Positions 24,260 through 36,956 are shown, counted from the stretch's first letter. The stretch is DNA of 64,000 bases from Margaritifera margaritifera (GCA_029931535.1 JAQPZY010001675.1:1669501-1733500), one strand, 5' to 3'. Numbers and translations: made by a program. Notes: generated from the letters alone by a model not told the origin.

Positions 24260-25610
24260 GTCAGCCGACACTTTGCTTCCAATGTGTATAAATTCCTCAA
24301 CCTCATTTGCTTTGTTCTTTACAGTGATAAGATAGTTGGTAATATGGTTTTTCCTCATTAATTTGATTTTCTTGCTGTTCACTGTCAGTCCTATCTTTAT
24401 GGTTGTCTCACTGAGTCTATCTAACATTTCTCGTATATCTAAATATCGACTAGAAAACAGATCCATGTCATTGGCGTTGTCAAGGTCTTCCGGTGATGAA
24501 GTGTGGGTCCACCTGATTCTTCCTTTGCTGTTCACAGTTCGCTCTTTGATCAGCCAGTCGATGGCAAGGGTGAAGAGGAAAGGACCAAGGATGCAGCCTT
24601 GTCTCACTTTTGTGTTGACACTGAAGCGTCTGTGAGATAATTTTTGCAGATGACTTTACACTGGAAGTCTTGGTGTAGACGTTTGATGATGTTTACCGTC
24701 TAGAGTGGGATACCATATAACCGGAGTATTTTCCGGAGGAAGTCACGGTGAAGGCTGTTAAAGCCTTTGCAAAGTCTACGAAGTTGATGTAGACGGTACT
24801 GTTCCATTCAGTCGTCGACACCAGTTTCCGTCAGTGGGTGAAAATCTGGTCAATGCTAGAAATTTCTTTCCTGAAACCAGCTTATTCCGTTCTAATGAGG
24901 TCATCAGCTGCGATGGTGATCCTCTTAAGAATGATTCTGCTGAAGACCTTGCTGGTGATGGATAACAGGATGCTGCCTCTCTAGTTGTTACAGTCCTCCA
25001 AGGTACTCTTTGTTTGGTAACTTGACAATGAGTCCAGTTTTCCACTTGTAGGTTTATTTTTCGCTACCCCGTATCTTCCGGAATATTTCTCTGAGGATGT
25101 TTGGGGTTTCTGTATCTTCTGCCTTCAGCATTTCTAGGCAGATACCGTCCTCACCATGAGCTTTCCCATTTTTGAGAGCTTCTATGACTTCGGTCTCATT
25201 GATGTCCTCCAGACGGATGTCAAGGTCCTCTTCGGTTTCTTAAATCAAGACTGTAACAGGTGGGTCTGGTCTGTTCAGTACCTTTTGAATGTGTTCCTTC
25301 CATCTTGTTATTTTCTCCCTAGCATCGGGGAGAATGTCCCCAGCTGTAGTCTTCGGAGGTAAGTTCTTACCTGTCCCATACCCTTCTTTAAGCTTCTTTG
25401 TGATCTTGTACAGAGTCTTCATGCCCTGTTTCTCTGCTGCTTGTTCTGCTTCTGCAGCGACCTGTTCAATGTAGTGCCTCTGGTTACTTCTTGCTCTGTT
25501 TTTCACTTCTCTGTCCTTGCCAGAGTACTCTTGGGAAATCCTGTCTTTCAGCCTTTGAAACTGTGCCTCTAGTAGGCGTTTCTTACTGTTTTCTTTCTTC
25601 AGTATCATTC
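24260..25610 (-). pseudogene. Reverse transcriptase domain of the RTE-like element
   Basis: The linker frame at 25240-25608 has QFQRLKDRISQEYSGKDREV, a basic helical stretch, then ITRWKEHIQKVLNRPDPP, the usual lead-in to the polymerase. The polymerase itself includes NSRGSILLSITSKVFSRIIL-type wording near 24,900-25,000 in a shifted frame. MRQGCILGPFLFTLAIDWLI follows at 24.6 kb (the R-Q-G-C-x-L-x-P-F-L-F motif). The catalytic strand reads LDNANDMDLFSS, where F/Y-A-D-D is expected; the first Asp of the pair is Asn-adjacent and the second is lost. VNSKKIKLM and FIHIGSKVSADG close the domain. The damaged catalytic motif and the frameshifts make it inactive. Confidence 0.9.
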
Positions 25611-25639
25611 CAAGTTGACCGGGAAATTCATTCCTCTTT

Positions 25640-26580
25640 ATGTGCTTTCCTGTAGCCGAAAACCTTTTTCACCAGTGTTTTTCATGACAGAGTTGATAGA
25701 ATGGATCGTCATTTCCGTCTCGTCACGGAGTATGCTGAACTTGTTCATGATGCAAAGGTTGAACACATGCCAGACCTTGCGAGCTACTAGTTTGGAAATG
25801 TTGAAACTATTTGTTGTTGTTGTTGTTGTTCTTTTCTTTTTTCTCAGCTTAGCTACCAACAAACTGATTGCTACCTACATCAGCATGTCTCTTGAGTTGT
25901 ACATCTTTCAGGCAGTGTCCCCACTTACCGTTGATCAGTACATGGACTATCTGGCTTTCAGTCTTGCCATCCGGAGATTTTTCATGTCATCTTGTGGATT
26001 TGCTTATGCTGGAAAAGTGTTCCTCCTATAACAAGGTCACTGTCTTCGCAGAGGTCACAAAGTCTTTCGAATTTGTCATGTATTAGTCCTATTCCGTGTC
26101 TACCCATGCACTGCTCTTTGTCTGTGTTGTCTGAGCCTGTTCGTGCGCTAAAATATCCAACAATGATTAGTAAGTCACGCCTTAGTGTTGCTTCAACAGC
26201 TGAATGCCAGCTGTCGTAGAAAATGCCTTTCTCCTCATCGTCGGCCTCTTCTGTTGGAGCATAGCAGGTGATGCTTGATATCTTGGCGAATTTTGAGTTG
26301 AATCTGGCATACAGCGTTCGTTCATTGATGGATTTCCATTGTAGAAGTGTGTTATTCAGTTGTTTATTGATGACCAGGGCTAGCTACACCTTAGCTGTGT
26401 TGGTCATTCTGCCTGCCTGACCATAGTATGGTGTCTCCTGTGGCCAGTGTTCTTTCCCTGCTCCTATCCATCTGGCTTCTGTGATGTGTAGTAGACTCAG
26501 TTTGTACTGGTGCACTTCCTGGGTAACCTGTGCTAGTTTCCCAGTTTGATACAAAATCCTCACATTCCAACACTAAGTGT
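25640..26580 (-). pseudogene. AP-like endonuclease domain of the RTE-like element
   Basis: The N-terminal nuclease (exonuclease-endonuclease-phosphatase fold) cuts the target strand to prime reverse transcription. Reading the minus strand gives WNVRILYQTGKLAQVTQEV, then LSLLHITEARWIGAGKEHW, then SSITCYAPTEEADDEEKGIF. DLLIIVGYFSARTGSDNTD follows, where the usual G-D-x-N/S-A reads GYFSA, so a catalytic Asp is replaced by Tyr. Next come GRHGIGLIHDKFERLCDLC and LVIGGTLFQHKQIHKMT. The order and spacing match the family. At least one stop and a frameshift occur near 26.0 and 25.8 kb, and a TTG microsatellite at 25,810-25,830 lies near the end of the domain. Confidence 0.88.
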
Positions 26581-26764
26581 GGATGGTAGTTTTGGCTGTC
26601 AGGAGATCTGCTATTGGGTTAGAGGCTTTCTTTCGGGTTTGGTCTCCATCCGTCGTAGCGCCATTTTCCTGTTCTGTTTTACCCCTACCTTCCGTTGCTG
26701 TGTTTTTGCTCGTTTAAGTTTCCGTAACTAGAGCTTTTTTGTACTGGTTTAGGGCGCTAGCCTA

Positions 26765-29365
26765 AAATAAAACACTCTTCCTTTATGCGTGCTTGGGACC
26801 GGCAGGTAACGCTCATTTAGTGCTCCCAGGCGGAGGTAAGCGAGTACTAGTATATACTGTAGGTTAAATATGACTCTAAGATTTCTGTTAGTGTTTTCGT
26901 TTAATGAAGTAGCAGACACTCTCTTAGTGCCAGTGATTAAAGTACATGTTTAAAGAATATGCAATGAAAATGATAAATTTCATTATTTTAGAGATAAAAT
27001 AGCATATTCATTTCAAGAAAATTAAATGTTGAAGACAAAACAATTTTAAAACCGTCTTGATCAATCGCGATCTTTTCTTCAAATATTTTTAAAAGTGTTT
27101 TTGGCGTTTGTGAACAGAATTATGGTTAGGTCTAAATCACTCCTCAGACTTTGTGGCGATCTTAGTTAAGCTCAGTCATAAACATAAATCGGGGTATTTT
27201 CATAATAACAAAGGTCACAAACACGCATAAACCACAATTATGGGGTGAACCAATTGTCTGGAGACAGCGACAAAAGCACAACCGCGCAGAAAGAAGGGGA
27301 AAGGCTACAAATAAAATCATAGATTAAAAATGGATAAAGTCATGATTTGTTTTTTAAATGCACGAGGCAGGAAAAAGTTATTTTATTTGTCGTTCAAAAC
27401 ATAGGTTTAAAGCTGCATTCGCTCGTAAAACAATGTAAATGTATATGGCAATACATGATTTTGCAGCTTCCAAATAATGTAAAACGAAACCTACTTTCAA
27501 AATGAACATAAGAGTCAAGACAAAGTTGGAATCTGAAGGAAGATTGGTTCAAAACTTGTAACAAACAAAATAAACAGTCAGTAGGCTAGGGTAATTTAAG
27601 GTATATTGCTCGTCACCCATGGGTATCCTGGGTATCAGGATGTAAATAATCAGGCGATAAAGTCATCATGGCACAAACGCGTGCTTTCACTGACACAATT
27701 AGACGATAGCTGGCAGACCTAAAATCTAATGTACAGCAAAAGAAATATAAAAGATCCAATCAAAAATTCAAACAATTATCTCGACACAGTATTTGTTTAC
27801 AACCTGAGAAAAGCGAGTCTTGCTTTGAAACTCTCCACGTCAATGGGTGTTATAAATAGCATCGTATGTCAGCATCACTGGGGTTTAGCTCAGCAAGCTG
27901 AATTGGACGATCTGAGTGTATTTTATTCTTATACAATCGTTTTAAATAGTATTGAGCTATAAAGAACATGCTCGTTTTATTAGTTTTCAATCAGATTTTT
28001 TGAGAGAATGCAGATTTTAAAGCAAAAAGAGAGAACAAGTTACACAAATCACTAGTTTACATTCTATCCAAAGGATGCAGGCAGTTAAGACTGAAAAATA
28101 GCTACTGGGATTTTGACCCTAATTATTTTAATATAAATTCCTATATCCGTTTTGAATATTATACCATCACTTTCAAAAAAATGTTAAGCTTATTTGAGCT
28201 AAAAAAAAAAGCACATAGATCAGCAGATCGTCATTGAGTATGTATTAGAATCATATTTCATGAATCTATTCATAATTTTCAATCGATATTAGTAATCAAC
28301 AGGTATTGATTAACTGCTTAGGTAAATGGATAAATTGTTCATTTTCATCCTAAGCTTTCTGTCAAAATTCAAGCATATAATAATTCATAAGTATTGAATG
28401 CTTATTAAATTTGAGACATTGGCTGATAAATAAACAATACCGAACCCATATGCTAAAATATATCTTTTTTCTTGATTTAAAAATAATTGCAAATGTTATT
28501 GTAACAGAATTAAATTGATGAAACTTACTTTTGGATAGAAATAACAATTCATACTACCTTAGTGTTATGCATCAGAACGTTATCTACATAGATATTTTTG
28601 GATGGCTATTAAGGACTAATTGGATATAGTTTGTAACGCTAAAGTATTAATTGTGTTATCTCTCTCGTACTTCAAGTCATATTAAACGCATATCAAAATA
28701 TCAAGAACTGATAAAAAAAAAAAGAAAAAAAAATGGATGAAGAATGCATTGGATCCAGTACTGCATTATGTGGGTGGCCATTGTGTTGGAATTAGTCACA
28801 CACCACTGCCAAGGTATGCAATCAAACACAGTCTATACGATCGCATATGGTGTACAGCATTCCCAACAAAGCGAGCCGGAGTGTTCTGGTATGGGTTAAA
28901 TGGATAGAAACTCGCAATGTAAAACGTAAAAACCTGCTCATTATCATTAGGTAACACATCTGGTAATAAATATGGTTGACTTCAGTTACAGAGCCCATTT
29001 ATATTCCTTGTTTATTAATGGTATATTTGCTTTGTGATTAATGTAATATATACAAAGGAAGCTGAGACTGCGAGTATTGGCTTAACGATACAGTTTTGAA
29101 TTAAATCTTCTAGATTCTTATATTTTAACGTCTTTCGCAAGTGTTCATTAGTGTGTGGCCAGCCAGCTCTCAGCTAGCCTTACCACCTAATTCCATCTTA
29201 GATAACGAGTCACATCTCTGTCACAGTTTGTCTATCTGTTTTTAAGTGATGGTACAGCTTAGTTTCAAAACGTAGTAATATAACATAATTACATTTATAA
29301 CATAATGAATGTTTGCATGAATTACATATGGAATGCAAAATAGCTTGGATACCAGTCAGAAACAT
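26765..29365. other. Unassigned AT-rich sequence
   Basis: One 77-residue plus-strand frame at 27729-27962 looks protein-like (NYLDTVFVYNLRKASLALKL) but has no motif I know and no convincing splice signals. Nothing else stands out. Confidence 0.5.
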
Positions 29366-29465
29366 CTAACTTACATGTACGTCTAACTTACAAAACTTAC
29401 ATGTACGTCTAATTTACATGTATGTCTAACTTACATGTACGTCTCACTTACATGTACGTCTAATC
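29366..29465. repeat. 17-bp tandem repeat, about five units
   Basis: Units of CTTACATGTACGTCTAA, one copy interrupted by CTTACAAAA. Confidence 0.85.
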
Positions 29466-32265
29466 ACAAATACTATCAACTACATCACCATCCACCTTTT
29501 TATTTTCCCCAGGAAGATGCCTTTTTTAGTTCTTAGTTATATGAAGGCTTGATATATCGATATTCATTCATAAAATGTATTCATACTAAACACTAATTTA
29601 ACACCTAGTTCCGATTTCCCATTATAAACAATAAATCTGTGCCTCACACTTTTTTTGTTTTGTCGACTCTCTTTTAATTTAAGATGCAAGTATTGATTCT
29701 GAAGTTTAATCCAGTTGGATATATTTTTAAGTTCACTTTAAATTTAGCTTTCTTTTACACCATTTTAGATATATTAAAATTGTAAAATAGTTATTTATTT
29801 CAAGGAAGATGTTCTTTATAGCACGCTGACGTGAATAATGTCAATGTAAAATGACGCCAGAATGACCAAAAGGACAAATCGTTCAGTATTTTACGACTAA
29901 TAATGATAAAAAGTATCATAGTATATTATAATATTAGATACTTTTGCAGATTTATAGCTATTTGCCAACAAGTTGCATTACTTATATCAAACAATTAATG
30001 AAACCAACACTTCAAGATGACTAAAAGCTGACGAAGCAATACACATTTAAAGAACAGTTCTGTATTTTGTGATAATATTATAACGTTACATACGATTAAA
30101 TAGATTTGACCTTGTGTACATTTAATTAGCAATTGCGTAATTTTATTAGCCGAAGTGGTGAGAATTGTTCTGAAGAGCATGAAACGTTTAATTATTAAGT
30201 TTCAATTAGAAGAAGCATTTAGTATGTTTTCCTACATTTTGTCGGAAATTCGCAATGATATATAAGACTGGAACAAGGAGGCAGGGGAAATGTTAATGAG
30301 GAAAAGCTTCTATTTCCAGGGTTTATAAAACAGACTTGTGATAACATTTCGACTGTGTTTGTCTGGAATAATTTATTAAGTATCATACAAAATACAGACC
30401 CATGCCATGTGTTTTTTTAACTAGCGACAGATTTTTTGAATATTTTATATGTAAGATTCATTTAAAACTTAGTGCATACTCGTTTTTAATTGAATGGATA
30501 ATTTGGTTTACTTATCATGAGTTTATAAAGACGTCATAACCTAAGACAACAAAGCTCAAACAACACTGTCGTCTTCTCGAAAGATTTTGATAAAGTTGAT
30601 GCTGATATCTTATATGTATAGTAATCTCTGACGCCATTCATGTGCAAAGATCGAGACATTGCTGCTCTCATAGGATTGTTACGTGTACAAGCAATTCTAA
30701 TCTCGCCCTGTATCAGCGTCAAATGGAAAAGCCGTAATCCACTGTCACATAATTGATCCAAAGCTGACATTTTAAATTTAAGTGAGAATTAGTTTTAATC
30801 CTGTATAATTCAGGCCTGAAATCAAACACTGAGCAGAAATGCACTCAGTCTGATTATCAATAATCGACGTTGTAGTAAATTGCTTTTTGAAAGAAAACAT
30901 CTGACGTTATTAGTCACCTTCGTTTCTTTCGTGCAATACACCTCACCGCGTGTAATACAAGTTGAAATGAGATGCAAACATTTTAGGGAATGTGAATTCT
31001 TAGGCTAAAACAATCTGATGTTTTGACGATTAAGTTAACCATGCAAAGTATATGTTCGTCTAGAGACAGAGCAAAAGACAAGAACGATACCATAAAGTAC
31101 GCAATTGAATGGTAAATCGCCATCGGAAAAAAATGTTTTTTTCATACCAAAAAGTGATTTAGGACGGAAGGTCTCCCCATGACTGTGGAAATCAAGTGCA
31201 TCAGATAATGCCAAACTGCTAAGGTTATCGCTGGCAAGTAACACACTATTTTCTGGTCTACGTGTTGGTCTGTTTTCTTTACATTTCAAACGGTGATATG
31301 AATAAATGTACTCGCCTCCTTTGCTAATTACACTGCACGAGACAACACAACTTACGAAATGACCATGCATATCTGTTTTCGTCTACTATATTGCATATTT
31401 GCTGATGTATTTGACGAGGATGTACCAGTATTTCAATACAGACTTTCAACGAGCTTTCTTACTTTTTTCTTTTTTTACAAAAAGGTGGAAAATTCTTCCT
31501 GTGCACAACGAGAAAACCTTCACGACCCTCAAGTGAAACAACGTAGGTATATGACAATGCCTTACAGATAGCCAAACATGATCCAAAACACACAACCAGA
31601 AATAGTATCGATCTAGGTAAATAAATGGGTTGAATTTGGAAAGTAAGATACACAACACTCATAGACTGCTTGTTTCAATCACTTTAGCCTGACATATTAG
31701 AAGAACAAAACCTACGAAAAAAAGATATTATCATATTCATTATTTCATTTTGTTATCATCCAAACCCTTCAAATTATTCTCATGGTGAATTAATTACTTT
31801 AAAAGACGCATGAGATTAAAGATAAACTGTGAGCACTACTTTTCAGATTGAACAAGTCTTGATCAGAGTCGGAATTGTAATTCTTGTTGAACACTTTGTG
31901 AGTTGTAACCGGCAGTGTTGCTATCAATTTAACTGGCGGAGAGCTATTTAAATTTATACCAGCACAAAACTATTCCGAATTTAGAATATGCAAAGTTTTA
32001 ATTTCAGTCTGAATGATCATTCGTTTTTGTAGTTTGTTCTTTTTTTAAATAAAGATCTTTTGCAGCATCAGATAGGTTAAAATGTACACATTTTTTCCTT
32101 TATTTGGTCGAATCAATCCGTCTAATTCTAATTTTATCATTGCATGACACAAGTCAAAGTACCATCATATGGCGACAAAATACTGCTTCATTGTTACTGA
32201 ATAATAAAGTTAAACAAAGTTGAAAGACAAAGTTATCCTCAAGAGAAGGTACAAGCTCAGATAAA
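29466..32265. other. Unassigned AT-rich sequence
   Basis: Two minus-strand frames are worth noting: 30534-30770 (78 residues) and 31035-31370 (111 residues, with ENRPTRRPENSVLLASDNLS). They have protein-like composition but no recognised domain; either could be an exon or chance. Confidence 0.4.
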
Positions 32266-32352
32266 TACCAGATATATCAGACAGTATCCAAAATACCAGA
32301 TATATCAAGCAGTATCCAAAATACCAGATAGATCAGACAGTATCCAAAATAC
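32266..32352. repeat. 28-bp tandem repeat, three units
   Basis: Units of AAATACCAGATATATCAGAC followed by AGTATCC. Confidence 0.85.
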
Positions 32353-32619
32353 AATTTTTTTTATAAATGTGTTTACTATTTTCATAATATAAGGGCAGCG
32401 CATTACATTAACACAAAAAATTCTTCCAAATTTCCTCTTCTTGGATTATAATTGAGAAATCTTCAGCTTGATTTCCTTTGACTTCTTGAACTAAAAGCAT
32501 GAATGATAAATTGTGGCCTGTATATAGTTTGTAAACGTATCTACAAGAAAATGTTATTCTCGCGAGATCACATTTGCCGTAGAAAACGAAGGTGTACTAC
32601 TGATTTTTGTATTCACAAA

Positions 32620-32761
32620 ATGACCGCTTTCGATGAATCTGTGATACTTTGTCAGATTTTAGCGTTATTGATATTGGTACTACTGCTGTTTTTATTGATT
32701 GAATGACCGCTTTCGATGAATGTACAATACTTTGTCAGGTTTTAGCGTTATTGATATTGAA
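32620..32761. repeat. Direct repeat of about 58 bp, offset 83 bp
   Basis: The stretch starting TGACCGCTTTCGATGAAT and ending TTTTAGCGTTATTGATATTG occurs at 32,620-32,679 and again at 32,703-32,760 with a few changes. Confidence 0.9.
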
Positions 32762-33208
32762 CCGCTGGCGAGTAATGAAAACAGATCACGTTGCGTATGA
32801 GATTCGAAAACTATCCTGAATGCAGTTATTTGGAAATAAGTGATGCTCCATTGACATGAGTAAGATATAGTAGTGTATCTGTCAAGCTCCATGAGAATCA
32901 CGGCAATTTAGCATGGGCCAAAATATGAATGTCTTACTTTGCAATTACGACAGGTTGTCCTTTGTCGCGGTGCCACTGATAGAAAAATTGCCAAAATGTG
33001 TTCACTTACGATATTTCTAAAACAAATAGTATAAACAAAGGTCGAAATCGGGCTTTGTAGGGCAAAAGACGTTCCTCTCATTATTCTGGTTTACTTCGTA
33101 GAAGTTAGTCTTGATTAACCACACGTTTCTTGCCTAGGAAAGAACAGATAAAAATTCAAGGTTATACAATTACCATGTTCAGTTTCAAAAATGTTTGGTA
33201 CACAGACA

Positions 33209-33240
33209 TACACACACACACACACGCACACACACACATA
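33209..33240. repeat. Short (CA)n run
   Basis: CA repeats with one CG interruption. Confidence 0.9.
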
Positions 33241-33447
33241 ACAAACAGAGGGTGAGAGAAGGTGATACAGAGAGTTTTAGATGCTATTACAAGTCATTGA
33301 CGATGTCGTTGGTGAATAACTTTCAACCTATGTTGATTTCGAAAGGTGGAAATTAGGGTCAATTTAAAGAAGCAAAACTTATATTTATACCGACAGATGA
33401 GTGCCCCATCTCCAAATCGACGAATACTAAGTTACACTTTCTCCCTG

Positions 33448-33504
33448 TCATTCATCAGACTGGTACACTCCCTGTCATTCATCAGACTGGTACACACTAA
33501 AAAG
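33448..33504. repeat. 28-bp unit in two perfect tandem copies
   Basis: CTCCCTGTCATTCATCAGAC plus TGGTACAC occurs twice in succession. Confidence 0.9.
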
Positions 33505-34344
33505 ACACCAATTTACAATGGTAACAACATCGTTTGTCAGAACCAAACATAACACGAGTTTACAACGCTCTCACCATCACTCTTCTTCAATAAGGATACA
33601 CGAACAAAACACACCTTACGCGGCAACAAAACAGCAACATAGTTTTACTAAAGGTTGGTAGGAGGAACTGTGAACTTATTATTCTTTATTGAAAATATTA
33701 ATGCCCTCACGGTAAAGAAGAAAATGTTTGCCTAACGCAATTGTGATTCTCTTCAGGAATTTAACTGCATTACAAGATTCGCATACATTATGTAACGTTG
33801 CGACAGACACACAAACATATATGACACACGGAAACACACGCATTAAGGGATACACAGAAAGAGGAAAACTCTGATTGATACCTTGATATGTTAAGTATTG
33901 TAATCCCCCACCAGAAAGAAAAATAAAACACAATGAGACACGTGCAGTACTTTAAACTTGATCATACTAATGCAAACGTAGAGACATGTACATGCACAAG
34001 AAAAGACTATTTAATATTTAATTACCTGAAGCAAATAAATTTGGAAGTTGTGAGTCAATGATGGGCTTTAGAAAATAGTCCTGTTGCATTTAATCCACAC
34101 GCTTAAAAAACAGTTTGTTGTTTTTGGGAAAATACCCAAGATATGGAGAAATATCCATCGCAATTCAAAATGAGTTGAAATAACACCTCAGTTTACCCAT
34201 CCCATTTTGTGCAAGAATGCGATTATGCAATCTCTTTGGAAATGATCCAGTTTAACGAACGTGACTACAAATAATGCTAAAATTATGAAAATGTCACGTA
34301 ATTTAGCGGAGACGAGAAAATCCCAGAACATTAGATTAAAATAG
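33505..34344. other. Unassigned spacer
   Basis: No motif found; an 84-residue minus-strand frame at 33679-33933 is featureless. Confidence 0.5.
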
Positions 34345-34539
34345 TTGAGACTAAACGTAATAGCGAAACTACATTTTCGAGAAAGATTCTCGACTGGAGG
34401 ACATAGTTTTTGGAGTATGTTGAATCCAGTCTTTCGTCCTGTGGTACCGGTCTTGAAACCTATTGTCTCCCAAGGACTGCGTGCTTTAATAAATGCTGCC
34501 CTGGCGCAAGGAAACAGAGTCCCAATCAAGCATTACTGA
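34345..34539 (+). CDS. Small hydrophobic-basic ORF, unknown
   Basis: A 64-residue open frame opens at a TTG and contains GGHSFWSMLNPVFRPVVPVL followed by KPIVSQGLRALINAALAQGN. A glycine-led, proline-valine-rich amphipathic stretch with Arg and Lys is seen in small minor capsid or core proteins of Polinton-like elements, and a Polinton lies 8 kb downstream. The similarity is one of composition only, so this is a weak suggestion. No start ATG or neighbouring gene settles the matter. It could equally be random. Confidence 0.3.
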   Translation: MRLNVIAKLHFRERFSTGGHSFWSMLNPVFRPVVPVLKPIVSQGLRALINAALAQGNRVPIKHY

Positions 34540-34624
34540 ATATTGAAAAAATGTGTTGAGCCAGACATGAAAAGAGCTCTTTGGACCCTCGATAACACCA
34601 CAATCTCGGGATAAAAGTAAAGAT

Positions 34625-34830
34625 ACCTGTTATATCTGTCGAGAGAAAGGAGGACAGAGGTCTCTACATAAAAGCCAAGACCAATGTGTTGTGTGTCATG
34701 AGCAAGGAAATTGGCCTTCACGGTGTCCTCCACAGAAAAGGAAAATGAAGAAAAAGAGAACGGAGGAGAAAAAGAAATTTCAGATGAAGAAGATAAGAAG
34801 AACTTGTTCCCTCAAAGCATTACACTCATA
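34625..34830 (+). CDS. Cys-rich zinc-knuckle-like open stretch, unknown
   Basis: The frame runs TCYICREKGGQRSLHKSQDQ, then CVVCHEQGNWPSRCPP, then a strongly basic tail rich in KRKMKKKRTEEKKK, and stops near 34,830. The second block fits C-x2-C-x4-x-x4-C with Asn where the CCHC knuckle has His, and the first gives C-x2-C with a later His. Gag-like and other nucleic-acid-binding proteins of retroelements carry paired CCHC knuckles, so a mobile-element origin is likely. No polymerase or protease is adjacent in this frame. The link to the preceding 64-residue frame is only proximity. Confidence 0.4.
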
Positions 34831-35268
34831 ACAAAAATGGTCTTTGTAACATGTTTTAAATTTCATTATGATTCTTATTTACGAGAATATACCAAACGTA
34901 AGTATGTGTGATAGTACTACTTAACCATATAATCTATACTATCTTTCAACTTAGTTTTGTGTATGTGTGTGTGTCTCTGTGTGTGTGATATTGGATAGTA
35001 AAAATGTGTGTTTCTTTGTCCATAAGTAGGTATGAGTGACCCTCAACTATCCACATTCCATCATCTGTATTGTTTGTAAGTGTGGATGTTGAATTGTAAT
35101 TATGTGTAATTATGTGTCCCCTTTCCCTCGTCCGTTTGTCTGTATGTGAGAATGTTGGATAGTCAAGTTGGGTGATGGATGGTCACTAGGTGTTAGTCCT
35201 AATCACTCTAAAGGTTGCATAAAAAAGTGTAGCATGTGTTAACAACCTAGACTATTGTTTACCCAAAC

Positions 35269-35284
35269 AGCCCTTTTCAGGGCC
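35269..35284 (+). promoter_or_regulatory. Histone-mRNA-type 3' stem-loop
   Basis: The 16-mer AGCCCTTTTCAGGGCC differs from the metazoan replication-dependent histone stem-loop only at its first base. The 5' flank ACCCAAAC and 3' flank ACTGAGG are of the expected kind. In histone mRNAs this element, bound by SLBP, replaces the poly-A tail. No histone coding sequence lies upstream on either strand, and a purine-rich downstream element is not clear. It may be an orphan copy left by a lost or retroposed histone gene, or coincidence. Confidence 0.5.
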
Positions 35285-35434
35285 ACTGAGGTTTTTAGAG
35301 ACAGAAATGCTACACAATATTAGTCAGACAGCGAGTTGGCTAGTAAGTGTAGGTCTTGGTCAGTAGATGCCTGGTGATGGTCAGTCAAGACCAAAGCAAT
35401 TTATGTTGACAATTGAAAATGTCATGTTGAAGGT

Positions 35435-35595
35435 TAATGTTAAATTCCCATTGTCCCCCAGATTCCCAATCACATGTTAATCTTATCGTGTTTTTAACAT
35501 GGATTTCCCCTTGTCCCCAGACTCCCATCATTCCAAGATGGCGACCTAATGTTATTTTCTCCTTGTTCCCCGACTGGCCCATCTGTCCCCACGGT
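35435..35595. repeat. Diverged C-rich repeat, three units of 50-65 bp
   Basis: A TTCCCNTTGTCCCCAGA-CTCCCATCAT theme recurs at 35,447, 35,502 and 35,560 with substitutions. Confidence 0.45.
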
Positions 35596-35914
35596 AGCCC
35601 CATATACTACTTATCAGAAAAAATGAGTTCTCCAACACTTTGATTTTAGTATATGTCATATATATTTTCACTCTGGTTTTGTGTCCTGGATATCAAATAC
35701 TGTGACAATGATGAAAACTCTTTCTGTAGAAGAAATACCGAAATACATGCGGTACCAAAAGAAGAATATTAATTATCATGACAATGTTAATCATATTTAG
35801 CAACTAATAATATGTTATTTCTAATTTCAGTTAAGACAGGAGCGTTTATAATTACCTTTGTCAGCATTTCCGATAGACAAATACGTCAAATATACACATA
35901 GTTTAAACTGTTAC

Positions 35915-36180
35915 AAGCACTCTGATACTGTAATGATAACTGTTACAGGCACTCTTATACTCTAATGATGACTGTTACAGGCACTCTTATACTGCAGTGA
36001 TAACTGTTACAGGCACTCTTGTATTCTAATAATAACTTATAATGATAACTGTTACATGCATTCTTATAATGTAATGACAACTGTTACAGGCATTCTTATA
36101 ATGTAATGATAACTGTAACAGGTACTCTTGTATTGTAATGATAACTGTTTACAGGCATTCTTATACTGTAATGATAACTT
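35915..36180. repeat. 32-bp minisatellite, about eight units
   Basis: Units of GATAACTGTTACAGGCACTC followed by TTATACTGTAAT. Confidence 0.9.
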
Positions 36181-36454
36181 GGAGAAGACTCGGGTTTGTA
36201 CTTTATAGACTAAAAGCGTCCCCAAAAGCTTGTATTTCTAAAAATTATAGCAGCAGTTCCTTCGAGGCCAGAAATATTGAAAAAAATGCCCTTAGGCGCA
36301 CTGGATATTTGGAAAAAATTCAATTCCGTATAGAATTACTATAGTAAATTGTAAAGTTTATAGAAAGCTTCAAGCTGTCTATCAACCTTAGTTGAAGGAT
36401 TGTATATTTAAAAGATATTTGATGTCAAAAATGTCTTTTACATCTATGGTTGTA

Positions 36455-36956
36455 ACAAGGATAAATCTAATAGTATGGTACAATTGAATACATCTAATAG
36501 TATGGTACAGTTGAATAAATCTAATAGTATTGTATAATTGAATAAATATAATAGTATGGTACAATTGAATAAATATTATAATATGATACAATTGAATAAA
36601 TATAATAGGATGGTACAATTCAATAAATCTAATAGTATGATACAATTAAATGAATCTAATAGTATGGTATAATCGAATAAATATAATAATATGGTACAAT
36701 TGAATAAATCTAATAGTATGGTACAATTAAATAAATCTAATAGTATGGTACATTTGAATAAATATAATATTATGGTACAATTAAATAAATCTAATAGTAT
36801 GATACAATTAAATAAATCTAATGGTATGGTACAATCGAATAAATATAATAATATGGTACAATTGAATAAATATAATAGTATGGTACAATTAAATATATCT
36901 AATAGTATGGTACAATTGGAAAAATCTAATAGTATGGTACAATTGAATGATAAGGG
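36455..36956. repeat. 27-bp minisatellite, about 18 units
   Basis: Unit AATCTAATAGTATGGTACAA followed by TTGAATA. The nine-codon unit leaves open frames on both strands (MVQLNKSNS repeated on plus at 36691-37017). Units with AATATAAT in place of AATCTAAT are interspersed. Confidence 0.95.

Larger units (their letters stand above)
23586..26760 (-). mobile_element. Nearly full-length RTE-like non-LTR retrotransposon
   Basis: On the minus strand the modules follow in order from 26.6 to 23.6 kb: AP-type endonuclease, linker, reverse transcriptase, C-terminal region with the R-K-R-G-R-P-x-x-T-W-R-R signature. Invertebrate genomes often annotate this group as craniofacial development protein 2-like or endonuclease-reverse transcriptase. 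It would nick target DNA and copy its RNA at the nick. Frameshifts separate the modules, and a GA microsatellite interrupts the region after the polymerase. Local base composition is richer in GC than the surroundings, consistent with a later insertion. No target-site duplication was resolved. The left side beyond 23,586 and the right side beyond 26,760 return to AT-rich sequence. Confidence 0.93.

Noticed and set aside
34188..34529. A 113-residue minus-strand frame
   Set aside because: Mirror of the plus-strand small frame; no motif or start context supports it over the plus strand.
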